Source: an uncultured Alphaproteobacteria bacterium (lineage in GTDB: Bacteria; Pseudomonadota; Alphaproteobacteria; HIMB59). Taken from it: a stretch of DNA of 30,441 bases. The translations under genes and the position numbers were made by a program. The notes below the pieces were generated by a model. The model was not told where the DNA came from, did not search any database, and saw only the letters and a program-made list of their open reading frames with translations. The stretch spans positions 1-30,441 of the forward strand of contig CACJQJ010000007.1 of assembly GCA_902595525.1 (NCBI GenBank), read 5' to 3'. Of the stretch, positions 1-7,473 are shown one piece after another (position 1 is the stretch's first letter; every line of letters starts with the position of its first letter).

Positions 1-176
1 GAAAATTTGTAAATTCTAAAGAAAGTTTAACTAGACCAACAATTATTTGTTTATCTATTTTATTATATTCTTTTGTTATTTTTAATAATTCTTTAAGTGA
101 ACACAAACAGTTATATGAAACATTAGCTAGTGTAATAATTGGTATACTAATTTTAAGGGAGAGTTTAAATGAATAA
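1..176 (+). CDS. C-terminal tail of a membrane protein, probably an LptF/LptG-type LPS-export permease (partial, 5' end outside window)
   Basis: An open frame enters from the left edge (frame beginning at base 3) and ends at TAA 174-176. The 57 visible residues contain two hydrophobic stretches (around residues 14-30 and 42-54), as expected for the last membrane segments of a permease. Its stop overlaps the lptD start by 8 nt, which indicates one transcript. In alphaproteobacteria lptF and lptG commonly lie directly upstream of lptD, so an LptF/LptG tail is the best guess. The visible part carries no diagnostic motif, so the family call rests on position and hydrophobicity. Confidence 0.4.
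   Translation, partial: KFVNSKESLTRPTIICLSILLYSFVIFNNSLSEHKQLYETLASVIIGILILRESLNE
155..163 (+). promoter_or_regulatory. Shine-Dalgarno site of lptD
   Basis: AAGGGAGAG lies 5 nt upstream of the lptD ATG at 169. It is one of the few recognisable ribosome-binding sites in the window. It supports ATG 169 as the start even though it overlaps the end of the preceding frame. Confidence 0.6.
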
Positions 177-2319
177 AATATTTATAATTTTATTAATTTT
201 CTCTCTTTTCCTTAGACAAATAATGATTTTAAACGCTAATGATAATAATGACACTTACATAAATACGACAAATATAATTTATGATGAAAAAAATAATATT
301 ATTGAATTTGCTGATAATTCAAAAATCAATATTGGGAACACAAATATTCTGGTCGATAATGGAGTCATTGATTACAATAAAAATAAAATAGAGGTTTATG
401 GAAATTTCTACTTATATCAAGAAACAAATATACTCAGCGGTAAAGATTTACAGGGTGATACTAACTTAAAAAATTTTACTGCAAATCAAGTAAGCTTTAT
501 TTATGATAATGACCTTAAAATTGACTCTGATAAAGCCTCTAGATCTGATAACGAAGTTTATTTTTTTAATAATTTTTTAACTCCTTGCGAACTTGTTGGG
601 TATTTTGGATGTCCTACTTGGTCGCTAAGAATTGATAAAACCAAATATAATATTTCTGATGATAAATTTACTCATTACGATACTTTTTTGCAGGTAGCCG
701 ATTATAAGATTTTTTATTTACCATACTTTACTCACTATGGTTCAAAGGCTCCAAGGAAAAGAGGATTTCTAACTCCAACCTTTGAATATGGTATAGCAGG
801 TAAAAGTTCAATTTATACACCTTATTATCTTCCGATAAATGATAGTACAGATGTTATTTTTAAACCAAAATTTTTTATTCTAGATGGACTAAACATATTA
901 AACCAATACGAATTAAACACTTTATTAAAAAATAAATCATCAGGTGGCGAATTCTCAATAGAAGTAGATAACATAAAATACGAAGATAAAGCAAACGTAA
1001 ATAGTACTGTAAGAATGAATTTGAAACAGGTAATGAATAAAAATCAAGTTTTGTCTTTTAATGGTTTATTGACAAATAGTGTATCAACAACAAGATCAAA
1101 AAATGAAGAACCTATAAAATTTGAAGATATATTTTTAAGATTGGATAATTACAATTTTGCTTTAGAAAATGATTTTCTTAGTGCTGAGGTTACCACAATT
1201 GAGTCGTTTGACTCAACAAGTGACTCTTTAATACCTTTGTCACCTCGTATCATTTATCAGAATAATATTAATCTTGCTAAAAACATCACTAACATAAACG
1301 AATTAGACTTTACTGTGGTAAAAAGAAATGAGTCAGAAAGTGATTTCCCATCAGAAAATAATAGCTTTAAAATAAATAATTATTTAAATCACAGTAAGAA
1401 AATAGAAAATATAAATATTTATAATAAAGTTTCTTTTTTAAACAGTTTTAGTAATTATAATTTCGAACATAATACAGCATTAAATAATAATGGAAATTTC
1501 AATCATTTAATATTTTCTTCTGATTTATACTATAACTTCAATAATAACTTTATACCTAGAGTTAAAATCATTCATAATGAAGAAATACAAAGTTCAGATA
1601 ATATAATCAATGAGGATAGTAACTCACTTACTTTTAATTATCAAAATTTATACTCTGATAATAGAAACTTTGGCACAGATAATAGAGAAGATACTTCGAG
1701 AATAATCTATGGATTTGAAGCTAATTATATAATTAATAACCAAAAATTTGACTTGAATTTAGGTCAATCATATGACACTAAAAAAAACAATAAATTTGCT
1801 AATAAAATTAATCAAAAATCGCATTTATCTGATTATGCAATTGAAGGTAAATCTGAATTTAATAGTTTTTCAGTAAACTTTGATACGAGAATAGAAAAAT
1901 CTAGTTACAACAAAAAGGAAATGAATGTTGAATTTAAAATACATGAACCTGTCGAAATTACTCTTAATTATCATGAAACTCAAAAAAATGCTTATTCAGA
2001 AAACTCTAATGATACAGAATACTTAGGTATAACTTTACAGAGAAAAATTTTAGATAATTTTATATTTTCTTATAATTCAAATATTGATTTAAAAAATAAT
2101 TTTAGCTCATATTATGATAGCATTGGACTTAGATTATTTGACGATTGCTCAGAACTAAATATTCAATATTCAAACAGACGTTACAATGATGACTATAACA
2201 CTAGTCCAGAGGAGTTATTAAGTATAAATTTCAGTATGGACTATTTAGGATTTTTTGGATACCAACAATCAACAGATTTATTTTTTCAAGAAGCAGGAAA
2301 TATTGATTATGGCACTTAG
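169..2319 (+). CDS. lptD: LPS-assembly outer-membrane protein LptD
   Basis: LptD forms the outer-membrane beta-barrel of the LPS transport machine and, with LptE, inserts LPS into the outer leaflet. The 716-residue product has a hydrophobic signal peptide (about residues 4-22). An OstA-like beta-jellyroll domain follows to about residue 135. The family signature at the jellyroll-barrel junction is present: TPCELVGYFGCPTW around residues 138-151, then FYLPYF and a KRGFLTP motif. The rest is a long, asparagine-rich barrel region. Cysteines at 140 and 148 and a single one near residue 660 could form the inter-domain disulfide known in this family. It overlaps the upstream permease tail and is followed immediately by surA, the usual LPS/outer-membrane gene order. 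The barrel is strongly diverged, but the junction motif makes the assignment safe. Confidence 0.92.
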   Translation: MNKIFIILLIFSLFLRQIMILNANDNNDTYINTTNIIYDEKNNIIEFADNSKINIGNTNILVDNGVIDYNKNKIEVYGNFYLYQETNILSGKDLQGDTNLKNFTANQVSFIYDNDLKIDSDKASRSDNEVYFFNNFLTPCELVGYFGCPTWSLRIDKTKYNISDDKFTHYDTFLQVADYKIFYLPYFTHYGSKAPRKRGFLTPTFEYGIAGKSSIYTPYYLPINDSTDVIFKPKFFILDGLNILNQYELNTLLKNKSSGGEFSIEVDNIKYEDKANVNSTVRMNLKQVMNKNQVLSFNGLLTNSVSTTRSKNEEPIKFEDIFLRLDNYNFALENDFLSAEVTTIESFDSTSDSLIPLSPRIIYQNNINLAKNITNINELDFTVVKRNESESDFPSENNSFKINNYLNHSKKIENINIYNKVSFLNSFSNYNFEHNTALNNNGNFNHLIFSSDLYYNFNNNFIPRVKIIHNEEIQSSDNIINEDSNSLTFNYQNLYSDNRNFGTDNREDTSRIIYGFEANYIINNQKFDLNLGQSYDTKKNNKFANKINQKSHLSDYAIEGKSEFNSFSVNFDTRIEKSSYNKKEMNVEFKIHEPVEITLNYHETQKNAYSENSNDTEYLGITLQRKILDNFIFSYNSNIDLKNNFSSYYDSIGLRLFDDCSELNIQYSNRRYNDDYNTSPEELLSINFSMDYLGFFGYQQSTDLFFQEAGNIDYGT

Positions 2320-2988
2320 ATTATTAAAAGTTTTATTTTATGTTTTATTATTTTTTTTATTTATTTTAACTCTTTTGCTAACGTTATTTATGACAAAAAC
2401 AATATTATAATATCAGAGTTAGATTTAGTAATTTATAAAAAATTTCATAATGAGAGATATAATGTAAAAATATCGGACACAAAGGCTTTAAAAGACCTAG
2501 TTATGATTAAAAATTTAGTAATAAGTTTAGAAATAAATAATCCTGATTTCATAAAAACAATTGATAGAGATATCTCTATGGAATTAGGTATTGATAGTAC
2601 AAAGTCAAAAATACATCTTGATATTATAAGATATTTTAAAACCAAAAATTATTTTATTATAAATTACCTCAATAATAATTTTAAACTTAATGAATTAGAG
2701 GAAGTTTTTAATAAATTTAATAAATTAGAATTACCATTAAGTGATAATAATTGTTTAACCATGACCGATTTAGTTGATTTAAAAAATAATAATGAATTTT
2801 ATGAAATTTTTTTTAATAATTTAAATAAAGAAAATAAAATATATGAAATATCCATTGATGGTAAATTAATGAGTGTTTGTTTAAATCAGAGAAACTATCA
2901 AATAATTCAAGAAGAAATATTTAAATATATTGAAAGTAAAATACAAAAAGATTTTGATAAATTTTTTTATGCACAACAAAAAACTTAA
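2320..2988 (+). CDS. surA: Short SurA-like periplasmic chaperone, start codon anomalous (ATT, or ATG 2309 plus a frame break)
   Basis: SurA escorts outer-membrane proteins across the periplasm. The frame opens right after the lptD stop (TAG 2317-2319) and has no ATG, GTG or TTG before ATG 2503. Yet the codons from 2320 encode a good signal peptide ending NSFA, followed by VIYDKNNIIISELDL, the start of a SurA N-domain. Starting at 2503 would remove both. Candidate starts are ATT 2320 or 2323, or ATG 2309. The latter overlaps lptD, has AGGA about 10 nt upstream and encodes a similar hydrophobic leader, but in another frame; one extra T in the T8 run at 2351-2358 would join it. The protein is only about 222 residues, roughly half a usual SurA. 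Its final ~60 residues resemble the end of a parvulin domain plus the SurA C-terminal helix, so most of the PPIase part is lost. The surA call also rests on its position between lptD and pdxA. Confidence 0.65.
   Translation: MIKSFILCFIIFFIYFNSFANVIYDKNNIIISELDLVIYKKFHNERYNVKISDTKALKDLVMIKNLVISLEINNPDFIKTIDRDISMELGIDSTKSKIHLDIIRYFKTKNYFIINYLNNNFKLNELEEVFNKFNKLELPLSDNNCLTMTDLVDLKNNNEFYEIFFNNLNKENKIYEISIDGKLMSVCLNQRNYQIIQEEIFKYIESKIQKDFDKFFYAQQKT
2351..2358 (+). other. T8 homopolymer at the possible surA frame break
   Basis: Eight consecutive T residues lie inside the signal-peptide coding part of surA. The frame opened by ATG 2309 runs into a stop at about 2409. With nine T residues it would read through into the SurA frame, giving a leader of the form MALRLLKVLFYVLL...NSFA. 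The run is therefore a candidate site for assembly error, indel polymorphism or transcriptional slippage. Confidence 0.45.
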
Positions 2989-3889
2989 AAAAAAATTTGT
3001 TTTTGTAGGAGACGTAAATTCTATAAATATTGAAATTATATTGAAATCTCACTTATCAATAAAAAATAAAATTATGTATGTTGTTATATGTAATAGATTT
3101 GATTTTGAAAAATATATAAATAGAATTAAAATAAAAATTAAACTAAATGAAATATTTGATCCAATAAAATTCACTGATTATGACAAAAATTCAATAAATA
3201 TATTCAATATTCATAATAAATATAAAGAAAAATATAAAAATTTACTTAATCAAATTAATATTTCAAATAATTTTTCAAATTTAACTGGATATGATCTTGT
3301 AACTTTGCCGATAGATAAATCTATTTTTAAAAAAAAAATTAATTTTACAGGAGTAACAGAATATTTAGGAAAAATTAACAAAGAAAAAACAGTAATGTTA
3401 ATGCATGGAGAAAAATTTTCAATAATTCCTCTAACAACACATATTAATTTAAAAAAAATATATAAAAAACTAGATATTAAAAATTTAAAGACTCAAATCA
3501 GCACTATTTTAAATTTAATTAAAAATAAAAAATATTGTCTTAAATTTAAAAATATAAAATTCCTATGTTATAATCCACATTGTGGAGAAAATAATACAAT
3601 AGGAAGAGAGGATTTTTTAATAAGTAAATTAATTAAAAGTAATTTTAAGGGAATATCTGGGCCCTACCCAGCAGATAGTGCTTTCAATCAGAGACAAAAT
3701 AATACTCTATATATTTCAACGTATCATGATCAGGCGCTGATACCATTTAAAATTGTTAACAAAAAAGGAATTAACTTTACTTTAGGTTTAAATTACCGGC
3801 GTTTTAGTCCTGCACATGGAACTGCTAAAGATATAAAGTTTAAAAATAAATCAAATAATATCTCTTACGTTCAATGTATGTTAAATTAA
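2969..3889 (+). CDS. pdxA: 4-hydroxythreonine-4-phosphate dehydrogenase PdxA (diverged N-terminus)
   Basis: PdxA oxidises 4-phosphohydroxy-L-threonine in the DXP-dependent pyridoxal-phosphate pathway. ATG 2969 is chosen because FVFVGD follows at the expected distance; an ATG at 2930 lies deep inside surA. The product is 306 residues, slightly short for the family. The three metal-ligand histidines are visible in their motifs: TTH (H158), NPHCGE (H204) and YHDQ (H253). GPYPADSAF and SPAHGTAKD are also present. Two departures stand out. The N-terminal GDPAGIGPE-type motif is reduced to GDVNSINIE (residues 14-22), and the usual aspartate of SP(D)HGT is alanine 282. The gene overlaps the surA end by 20 nt and its own end is overlapped by rsmA. 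The family is clear; whether full activity remains is uncertain. Confidence 0.85.
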   Translation: MHNKKLKKKFVFVGDVNSINIEIILKSHLSIKNKIMYVVICNRFDFEKYINRIKIKIKLNEIFDPIKFTDYDKNSINIFNIHNKYKEKYKNLLNQINISNNFSNLTGYDLVTLPIDKSIFKKKINFTGVTEYLGKINKEKTVMLMHGEKFSIIPLTTHINLKKIYKKLDIKNLKTQISTILNLIKNKKYCLKFKNIKFLCYNPHCGENNTIGREDFLISKLIKSNFKGISGPYPADSAFNQRQNNTLYISTYHDQALIPFKIVNKKGINFTLGLNYRRFSPAHGTAKDIKFKNKSNNISYVQCMLN

Positions 3890-4611
3890 AAAAAAAATTT
3901 GGACAAAATTTTCTTATTGATAAAAATATTACTAATAAAATCTCTAATTTAATAAACAAAACAAATTTAAAAATTCTCGAAATTGGTCCAGGAGATGGTA
4001 AATTAACTTATAAAATAATAGAGAAAAAACCTGAAAAATTAGATTTAGTTGAAGTTGATAAAGATTTAATTTTAAAATTGAATAAAAATTTTAAAAATCA
4101 TAAATTTATTAAAATCATAAACGAAGATATACTTAAATATAATTTTGATTCAAAATATGACTTAATAATATCTAACCTACCATATAATTTATCGTCTAAG
4201 ATATTAGAAAAATTAGTATCATTAAATAATATTCCAAAAAGAATGATACTAATGTTCCAAAAAGAATTTGCAGAAAGATTGATAGATAGTGACTTGAACT
4301 CAATAAATTCATTAGTCAAATGTTTTTTTAAAATTAAATTGAAATTCAATGTTAGTAAAAATTGTTTCAGGCCAATTCCAAAAGTTGAATCAAGTGTATT
4401 ATTATTTGAAAAACTTAATAGAAACCAAATATCTAAAAATGAAATTGAGAAATTTATTAAATTTAAAAGATATGTCTTCTCCTATAAAAGAAAATCGTTA
4501 AGAAAAATATTGAAAAAATTTAATATTGATGAGTCTTCCATTTTAGATTTAAGGGTAGAAAAATTAAATCTGAATGAGTTTATTAATATTTTTAGAACAA
4601 TTAAGTTCTAA
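3874..4611 (+). CDS. rsmA: 16S rRNA (adenine1518-N6/adenine1519-N6)-dimethyltransferase RsmA (KsgA)
   Basis: This SAM-dependent enzyme dimethylates two adjacent adenines in the last hairpin of 16S rRNA late in 30S assembly. The 245-residue product opens with KKFGQNFLID, the family N-terminal signature. It has the SAM-binding motif LEIGPGDGK (about residues 35-43) and the catalytic motif NLPYNLS (101-107). The C-terminal part (from about 180) is the small helical domain, a little shorter than in E. coli (273 residues overall). The start overlaps the pdxA end by 16 nt. An A10 run at 3888-3897 lies inside the gene and the frame stays intact. The 3' end overlaps the convergent gmk by 11 bp. Confidence 0.95.
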   Translation: MYVKLKKKFGQNFLIDKNITNKISNLINKTNLKILEIGPGDGKLTYKIIEKKPEKLDLVEVDKDLILKLNKNFKNHKFIKIINEDILKYNFDSKYDLIISNLPYNLSSKILEKLVSLNNIPKRMILMFQKEFAERLIDSDLNSINSLVKCFFKIKLKFNVSKNCFRPIPKVESSVLLFEKLNRNQISKNEIEKFIKFKRYVFSYKRKSLRKILKKFNIDESSILDLRVEKLNLNEFINIFRTIKF

Positions 4612-5221
4612 ATTTATTAACAAATTTTGTTAAATTTATTAATCTAGATTTTTTAAGTCTTTCAGACTTAATAATATTCAAAATTTGATTAACGCAGTTG
4701 TCTAAATTTTCATTTATAACAACATAATCATATTCAGGAAAATGAGAAATTTCATTTTGAACTAAATTCATTCTTTTTTTCATCTCTTTTTTAGTATCTC
4801 TAGCTCGGGTTTTTAATCTCAAAACTAACTCTTTTTTGCTAGGTGGTAAAATGAATATTCCAACAACTTCTAAATTAGTTTGCTTAAGTTGTTGAAATCC
4901 TTGCCAATCAATATCAAATAATACGTCTTTCTTTTTTTTAAAAAAACTGTTTACAGTTTGTTTAAGTGTGCCATATCTATATCCAAAAACATTTGCTGAC
5001 TCTAAAAAATCATTTTTTTTTATACGAGCATTAAATTGATATTCATTAAGAAATATATAGTCTTTCTTATTTATTTCTTTGGTTCTTTTAGGTCTTGTTG
5101 TACATGAAATTGATAATGCAATTGATTTATCTTTTTTTATGAGTTGCTTTGATATTGATGTTTTACCAGCACCAGATGGCGATGATAAAACAACACAAAA
5201 GTTTTTACTTTTAAACACCAA
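4601..5221 (-). CDS. gmk: Guanylate kinase
   Basis: It phosphorylates GMP (and dGMP) to GDP with ATP. The 206-residue product has the P-loop SSPSGAGKT (residues 13-21), the GMP-binding segment SCTTRPKR (39-46), and a lid region with conserved arginines (RLKTRARDT, about 130-138). No ATG is available near the N-terminus. The start is TTG 5221 or GTG 5218, both immediately before the conserved region. It overlaps the end of fabF by 11 nt, so translation is probably coupled. In related alphaproteobacteria mltG and often yicC lie between fabF and gmk; both are missing here. Confidence 0.95.
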   Translation of the reverse strand: MVFKSKNFCVVLSSPSGAGKTSISKQLIKKDKSIALSISCTTRPKRTKEINKKDYIFLNEYQFNARIKKNDFLESANVFGYRYGTLKQTVNSFFKKKKDVLFDIDWQGFQQLKQTNLEVVGIFILPPSKKELVLRLKTRARDTKKEMKKRMNLVQNEISHFPEYDYVVINENLDNCVNQILNIIKSERLKKSRLINLTKFVNKFRT

Positions 5222-6443
5222 GGACTAAACTAGCGTTTGTGCCACCAAAACCAAAAGAATTAGAGATTATGTTTTTTACTGACTCAGAAACAGACACATG
5301 AGGGATTAAATTAATTTTACTTTTTTTGTCGGGGTTATTTAAATTTAAAGTTGGAGGTAAAGTTTTTGTTTGTAATGATTTTATTGAAAATATTGCCTCG
5401 ACAGCACCAGCCGCTCCAAGAAGATGACCAATCGCAGATTTATTAGAACTCATAAATAGATTATTATTTGAAACAAATAATTTCTCAACCGCTGATAATT
5501 CAATAGCATCTCCAACAGGAGTTGAAGTACCATGAGCATTTACATAACCAATATCTTCGTTGTTTAATTTAGACTCATTTAAAGCCATTTCCATTGCTCT
5601 AAATCCTCCGTTTCCATCTTCAGAGGGTTTTGTAATGTGATAAGCATCTCCAGACATCCCGTATCCTTTAACCTCACAATAAATGTTAGCATTTCTTTTT
5701 TTTGCATGTTCTAATTCTTCTAGCACTAATACACCTGCGCCCTCACCCATAACAAATCCTGATCTATCCTTATCCCAAGGTCTTGACCCCTTTTCTGGAT
5801 AATCATTGAATGTGTCACACAAAGCCCTAGCTGCAGAAAATCCAGATATGCCTAAAGGGCAAACTGCTGCTTCTGATCCACCACAAACCATTAAGTCAGC
5901 TTTATTATTTTTAATAAGCATAAAAGAGTCACCGATTGCGTGGGTACCTGTTGCGCATGCAGTTACTGGAGAACTATTTGGTCCTTTTAAATTATATTTA
6001 ATTGATATTTGACCGGATAATAAATTTATTAGAGAAGATGGAATAAAAAAAGGAGAGATTTTTCTTAAACCCTGACTATCTAAAATCGAGGAATTTCTAT
6101 ATATGGTATCTAATCCACCAATTCCTGAACCAACCATAACTCCAGATCTTAAAGATGTTTTGTCATCAGAGATGAAACCAGAGTTAGTAATGGCTTCTTC
6201 CGCTGCAACTAAACCCAATAATATGAATCTATCAATTTTTCTTTGATCCCTCTTACTAACTATCTCTTCATTGATTTCAGAGTCGTCTATAGTTCCTGCT
6301 ATCCTACAAGGGTAACTATCGACTTCAAATTTAGTAATTTTAGAAATTCCACTTTTAGAATTGGTTAATGACTCCCAACTAGTATTTACAGAGTTACCTA
6401 AAGGATTTATTGTACCTATCCCAGTAACAACTACTCTCCTCAA
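5211..6443 (-). CDS. fabF: Beta-ketoacyl-ACP synthase II (FabF)
   Basis: This condensing enzyme elongates acyl-ACP with malonyl-ACP in type II fatty-acid synthesis. The 410-residue thiolase-fold protein has the complete active site: nucleophile C163 in VTACATGTH, H304 in NAHGTSTPVGD, H340 in SAIGHLLGAAG, and K335. The start is TTG 6443, supported by the canonical N-terminus RRVVVTGIG directly after it; no ATG is available nearby. It lies 18 nt downstream of acpP, its carrier protein, and overlaps gmk downstream. Its sequence is much better conserved than neighbouring envelope genes. Confidence 0.97.
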   Translation of the reverse strand: MRRVVVTGIGTINPLGNSVNTSWESLTNSKSGISKITKFEVDSYPCRIAGTIDDSEINEEIVSKRDQRKIDRFILLGLVAAEEAITNSGFISDDKTSLRSGVMVGSGIGGLDTIYRNSSILDSQGLRKISPFFIPSSLINLLSGQISIKYNLKGPNSSPVTACATGTHAIGDSFMLIKNNKADLMVCGGSEAAVCPLGISGFSAARALCDTFNDYPEKGSRPWDKDRSGFVMGEGAGVLVLEELEHAKKRNANIYCEVKGYGMSGDAYHITKPSEDGNGGFRAMEMALNESKLNNEDIGYVNAHGTSTPVGDAIELSAVEKLFVSNNNLFMSSNKSAIGHLLGAAGAVEAIFSIKSLQTKTLPPTLNLNNPDKKSKINLIPHVSVSESVKNIISNSFGFGGTNASLVLGV

Positions 6444-6461
6444 TTGAAATAATTACTAATA

Positions 6462-6698
6462 CTAATTTGAATTTGCTGTTAAATACGTGACAGCATCTTT
6501 TAAAGTTACTATTTTTTCTGCTGCATCATCAGGTATTTCACAACCAAACTCTTCTTCAAAAGCCATTACAAGTTCAACAGTATCTAAGCTGTCTGCACCC
6601 AAGTCATCAATAAACTTAGAGTCACTTTGTATTTTAGACTCCTCTATTCCTAAATGCTCTACTACAATCTTTTTTACTCTATCTTCAATGTCGCTCAT
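6462..6698 (-). CDS. acpP: Acyl carrier protein
   Basis: The 78-residue acidic protein carries the growing acyl chain on 4'-phosphopantetheine. The attachment serine is S37 in [12 protein letters not shown]. Length and helix pattern are standard. ATG 6698 has a clear AAGAGG ribosome-binding site 8 nt upstream, fitting the high expression expected of ACP. It lies between fabG and fabF, 63 nt downstream of fabG. It is one of the least AT-biased protein sequences in the window, consistent with strong constraint. Confidence 0.98.
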   Translation of the reverse strand: MSDIEDRVKKIVVEHLGIEESKIQSDSKFIDDLGADSLDTVELVMAFEEEFGCEIPDDAAEKIVTLKDAVTYLTANSN

Positions 6699-6706
6699 TT
6701 TAAAAA

Positions 6707-6712
6707 CCTCTT
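6707..6712 (-). promoter_or_regulatory. Shine-Dalgarno site of acpP
   Basis: AAGAGG on the minus strand ends 8 nt before the acpP ATG. Most genes here have no such site, so its presence fits a need for high ACP expression independent of the upstream frame-broken fabG. Confidence 0.6.
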
Positions 6713-6761
6713 AGTAATAAATTTAAAAGTTCGTACCACATTATGATTAATATTCAAATAA

Positions 6762-7473
6762 TTAAATTAACGCCAAGCCACCATTTACATGTAATGTCTG
6801 TCCTGTAATATAGTTAGCATTTTCAGAGCATAAAAAACCCACTGCTTTCGCTATATCCATAGAATCCCCAAGTTTTTTCATAGGAATTTTGTCCAAAATT
6901 GATTTTTTTTGGTCATCATTAAGCTTATCAGTCATATTAGATTGAATAAAACCAGGAGCTATGCTGTTAACAGTAATATTTCTTGTTGATAATTCTAAAG
7001 CTAATGATTTTACTATACCAGATATGGCTGCTTTCGATGCTGTGTAATTTACTTGGCCTTGATTACCTGTATGCGCTACTACTGATGAAATAAATACTAC
7101 TCTTCCAAATCTTTTTTTTAACCATTTTTTTTGTAAAATGTTTGAGTAAATAAAATGATGAATTTAAATTTACATTTATGACGTTATTCCATTCTTCTGA
7201 TGACATCCTTAAAAATATATTATCCCTATTAAGTCCAGCATTCAAAACAAGGTAGTCAACATCAAAGTCAAATAATGTATCTAAATTTAAACTATCAATA
7301 TCATTAAGATTCAATTCTTTAAAATTTATATAATCTTGATTAGCTTTTACTTTATTCATATTTGTTGTAGTTGAATAAATTTCTTTACAACCATTGCTAC
7401 TAAAATATGTGCATATAGATCCACCAATAGAACCCGTGCCACCTGTTACCAATAATTTCTTATTTTCAAACAA
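6762..7473 (-). CDS. fabG: 3-oxoacyl-ACP reductase FabG, frame interrupted by +1 nt at an A8 run
   Basis: FabG reduces beta-ketoacyl-ACP with NADPH. The first part (7473 to about 7120) encodes the cofactor-binding half with LVTGGTGSIGG and NAGLNRD, then MVKKK, and in that frame stops at about 7064. The other frame continues exactly where family members do: RFGRVVFISS, then YTASKAA with the catalytic Tyr and Lys, SIAPGFIQSNMTD, and NYITGQTLHVNGG, ending at TAA 6764-6762. The span is 712 nt, one more than a multiple of three. Removing one A from the A8 run (plus-strand T8 at 7112-7119) restores a 236-residue FabG of normal length. The start is TTG 7473, overlapping fabD by 8 nt. The downstream half shows no decay, so this looks like an assembly error, a very recent indel or a slippage-rescued gene rather than an old pseudogene. 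Confidence 0.85.
7112..7119 (-). other. A8 homopolymer (T8 on plus strand), site of the fabG frame break
   Basis: On the coding strand the sequence reads GTT, A8, GATTTGG. With seven A residues it gives V-K-K-R-F-G, matching the usual FabG wording; with eight it gives K-K-K-I-W and an early stop. A second A8 in the same gene (6903-6910) is in frame, so the anomaly is specific to this run. Confidence 0.75.

Noticed and set aside
2445..2645. Minus-strand frame opposite the start of surA
   Set aside because: The plus strand across this region encodes a recognisable SurA N-domain. The antisense frame has no family resemblance.
5806..6012. Open frame of 68 codons antisense to fabF
   Set aside because: It lies opposite the conserved active-site region of fabF, where codon constraint on the real strand keeps the opposite frame open.
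7105..7125. Programmed +1 ribosomal frameshift in fabG (prfB-like)
   Set aside because: There is no stop codon or internal Shine-Dalgarno motif at the shift site as in prfB. A homopolymer indel or transcriptional slippage is simpler.
7063..7473. A separate short 136-residue SDR protein in place of fabG
   Set aside because: The remaining catalytic half of the same protein continues without gap in the neighbouring frame. One broken fabG explains both halves.
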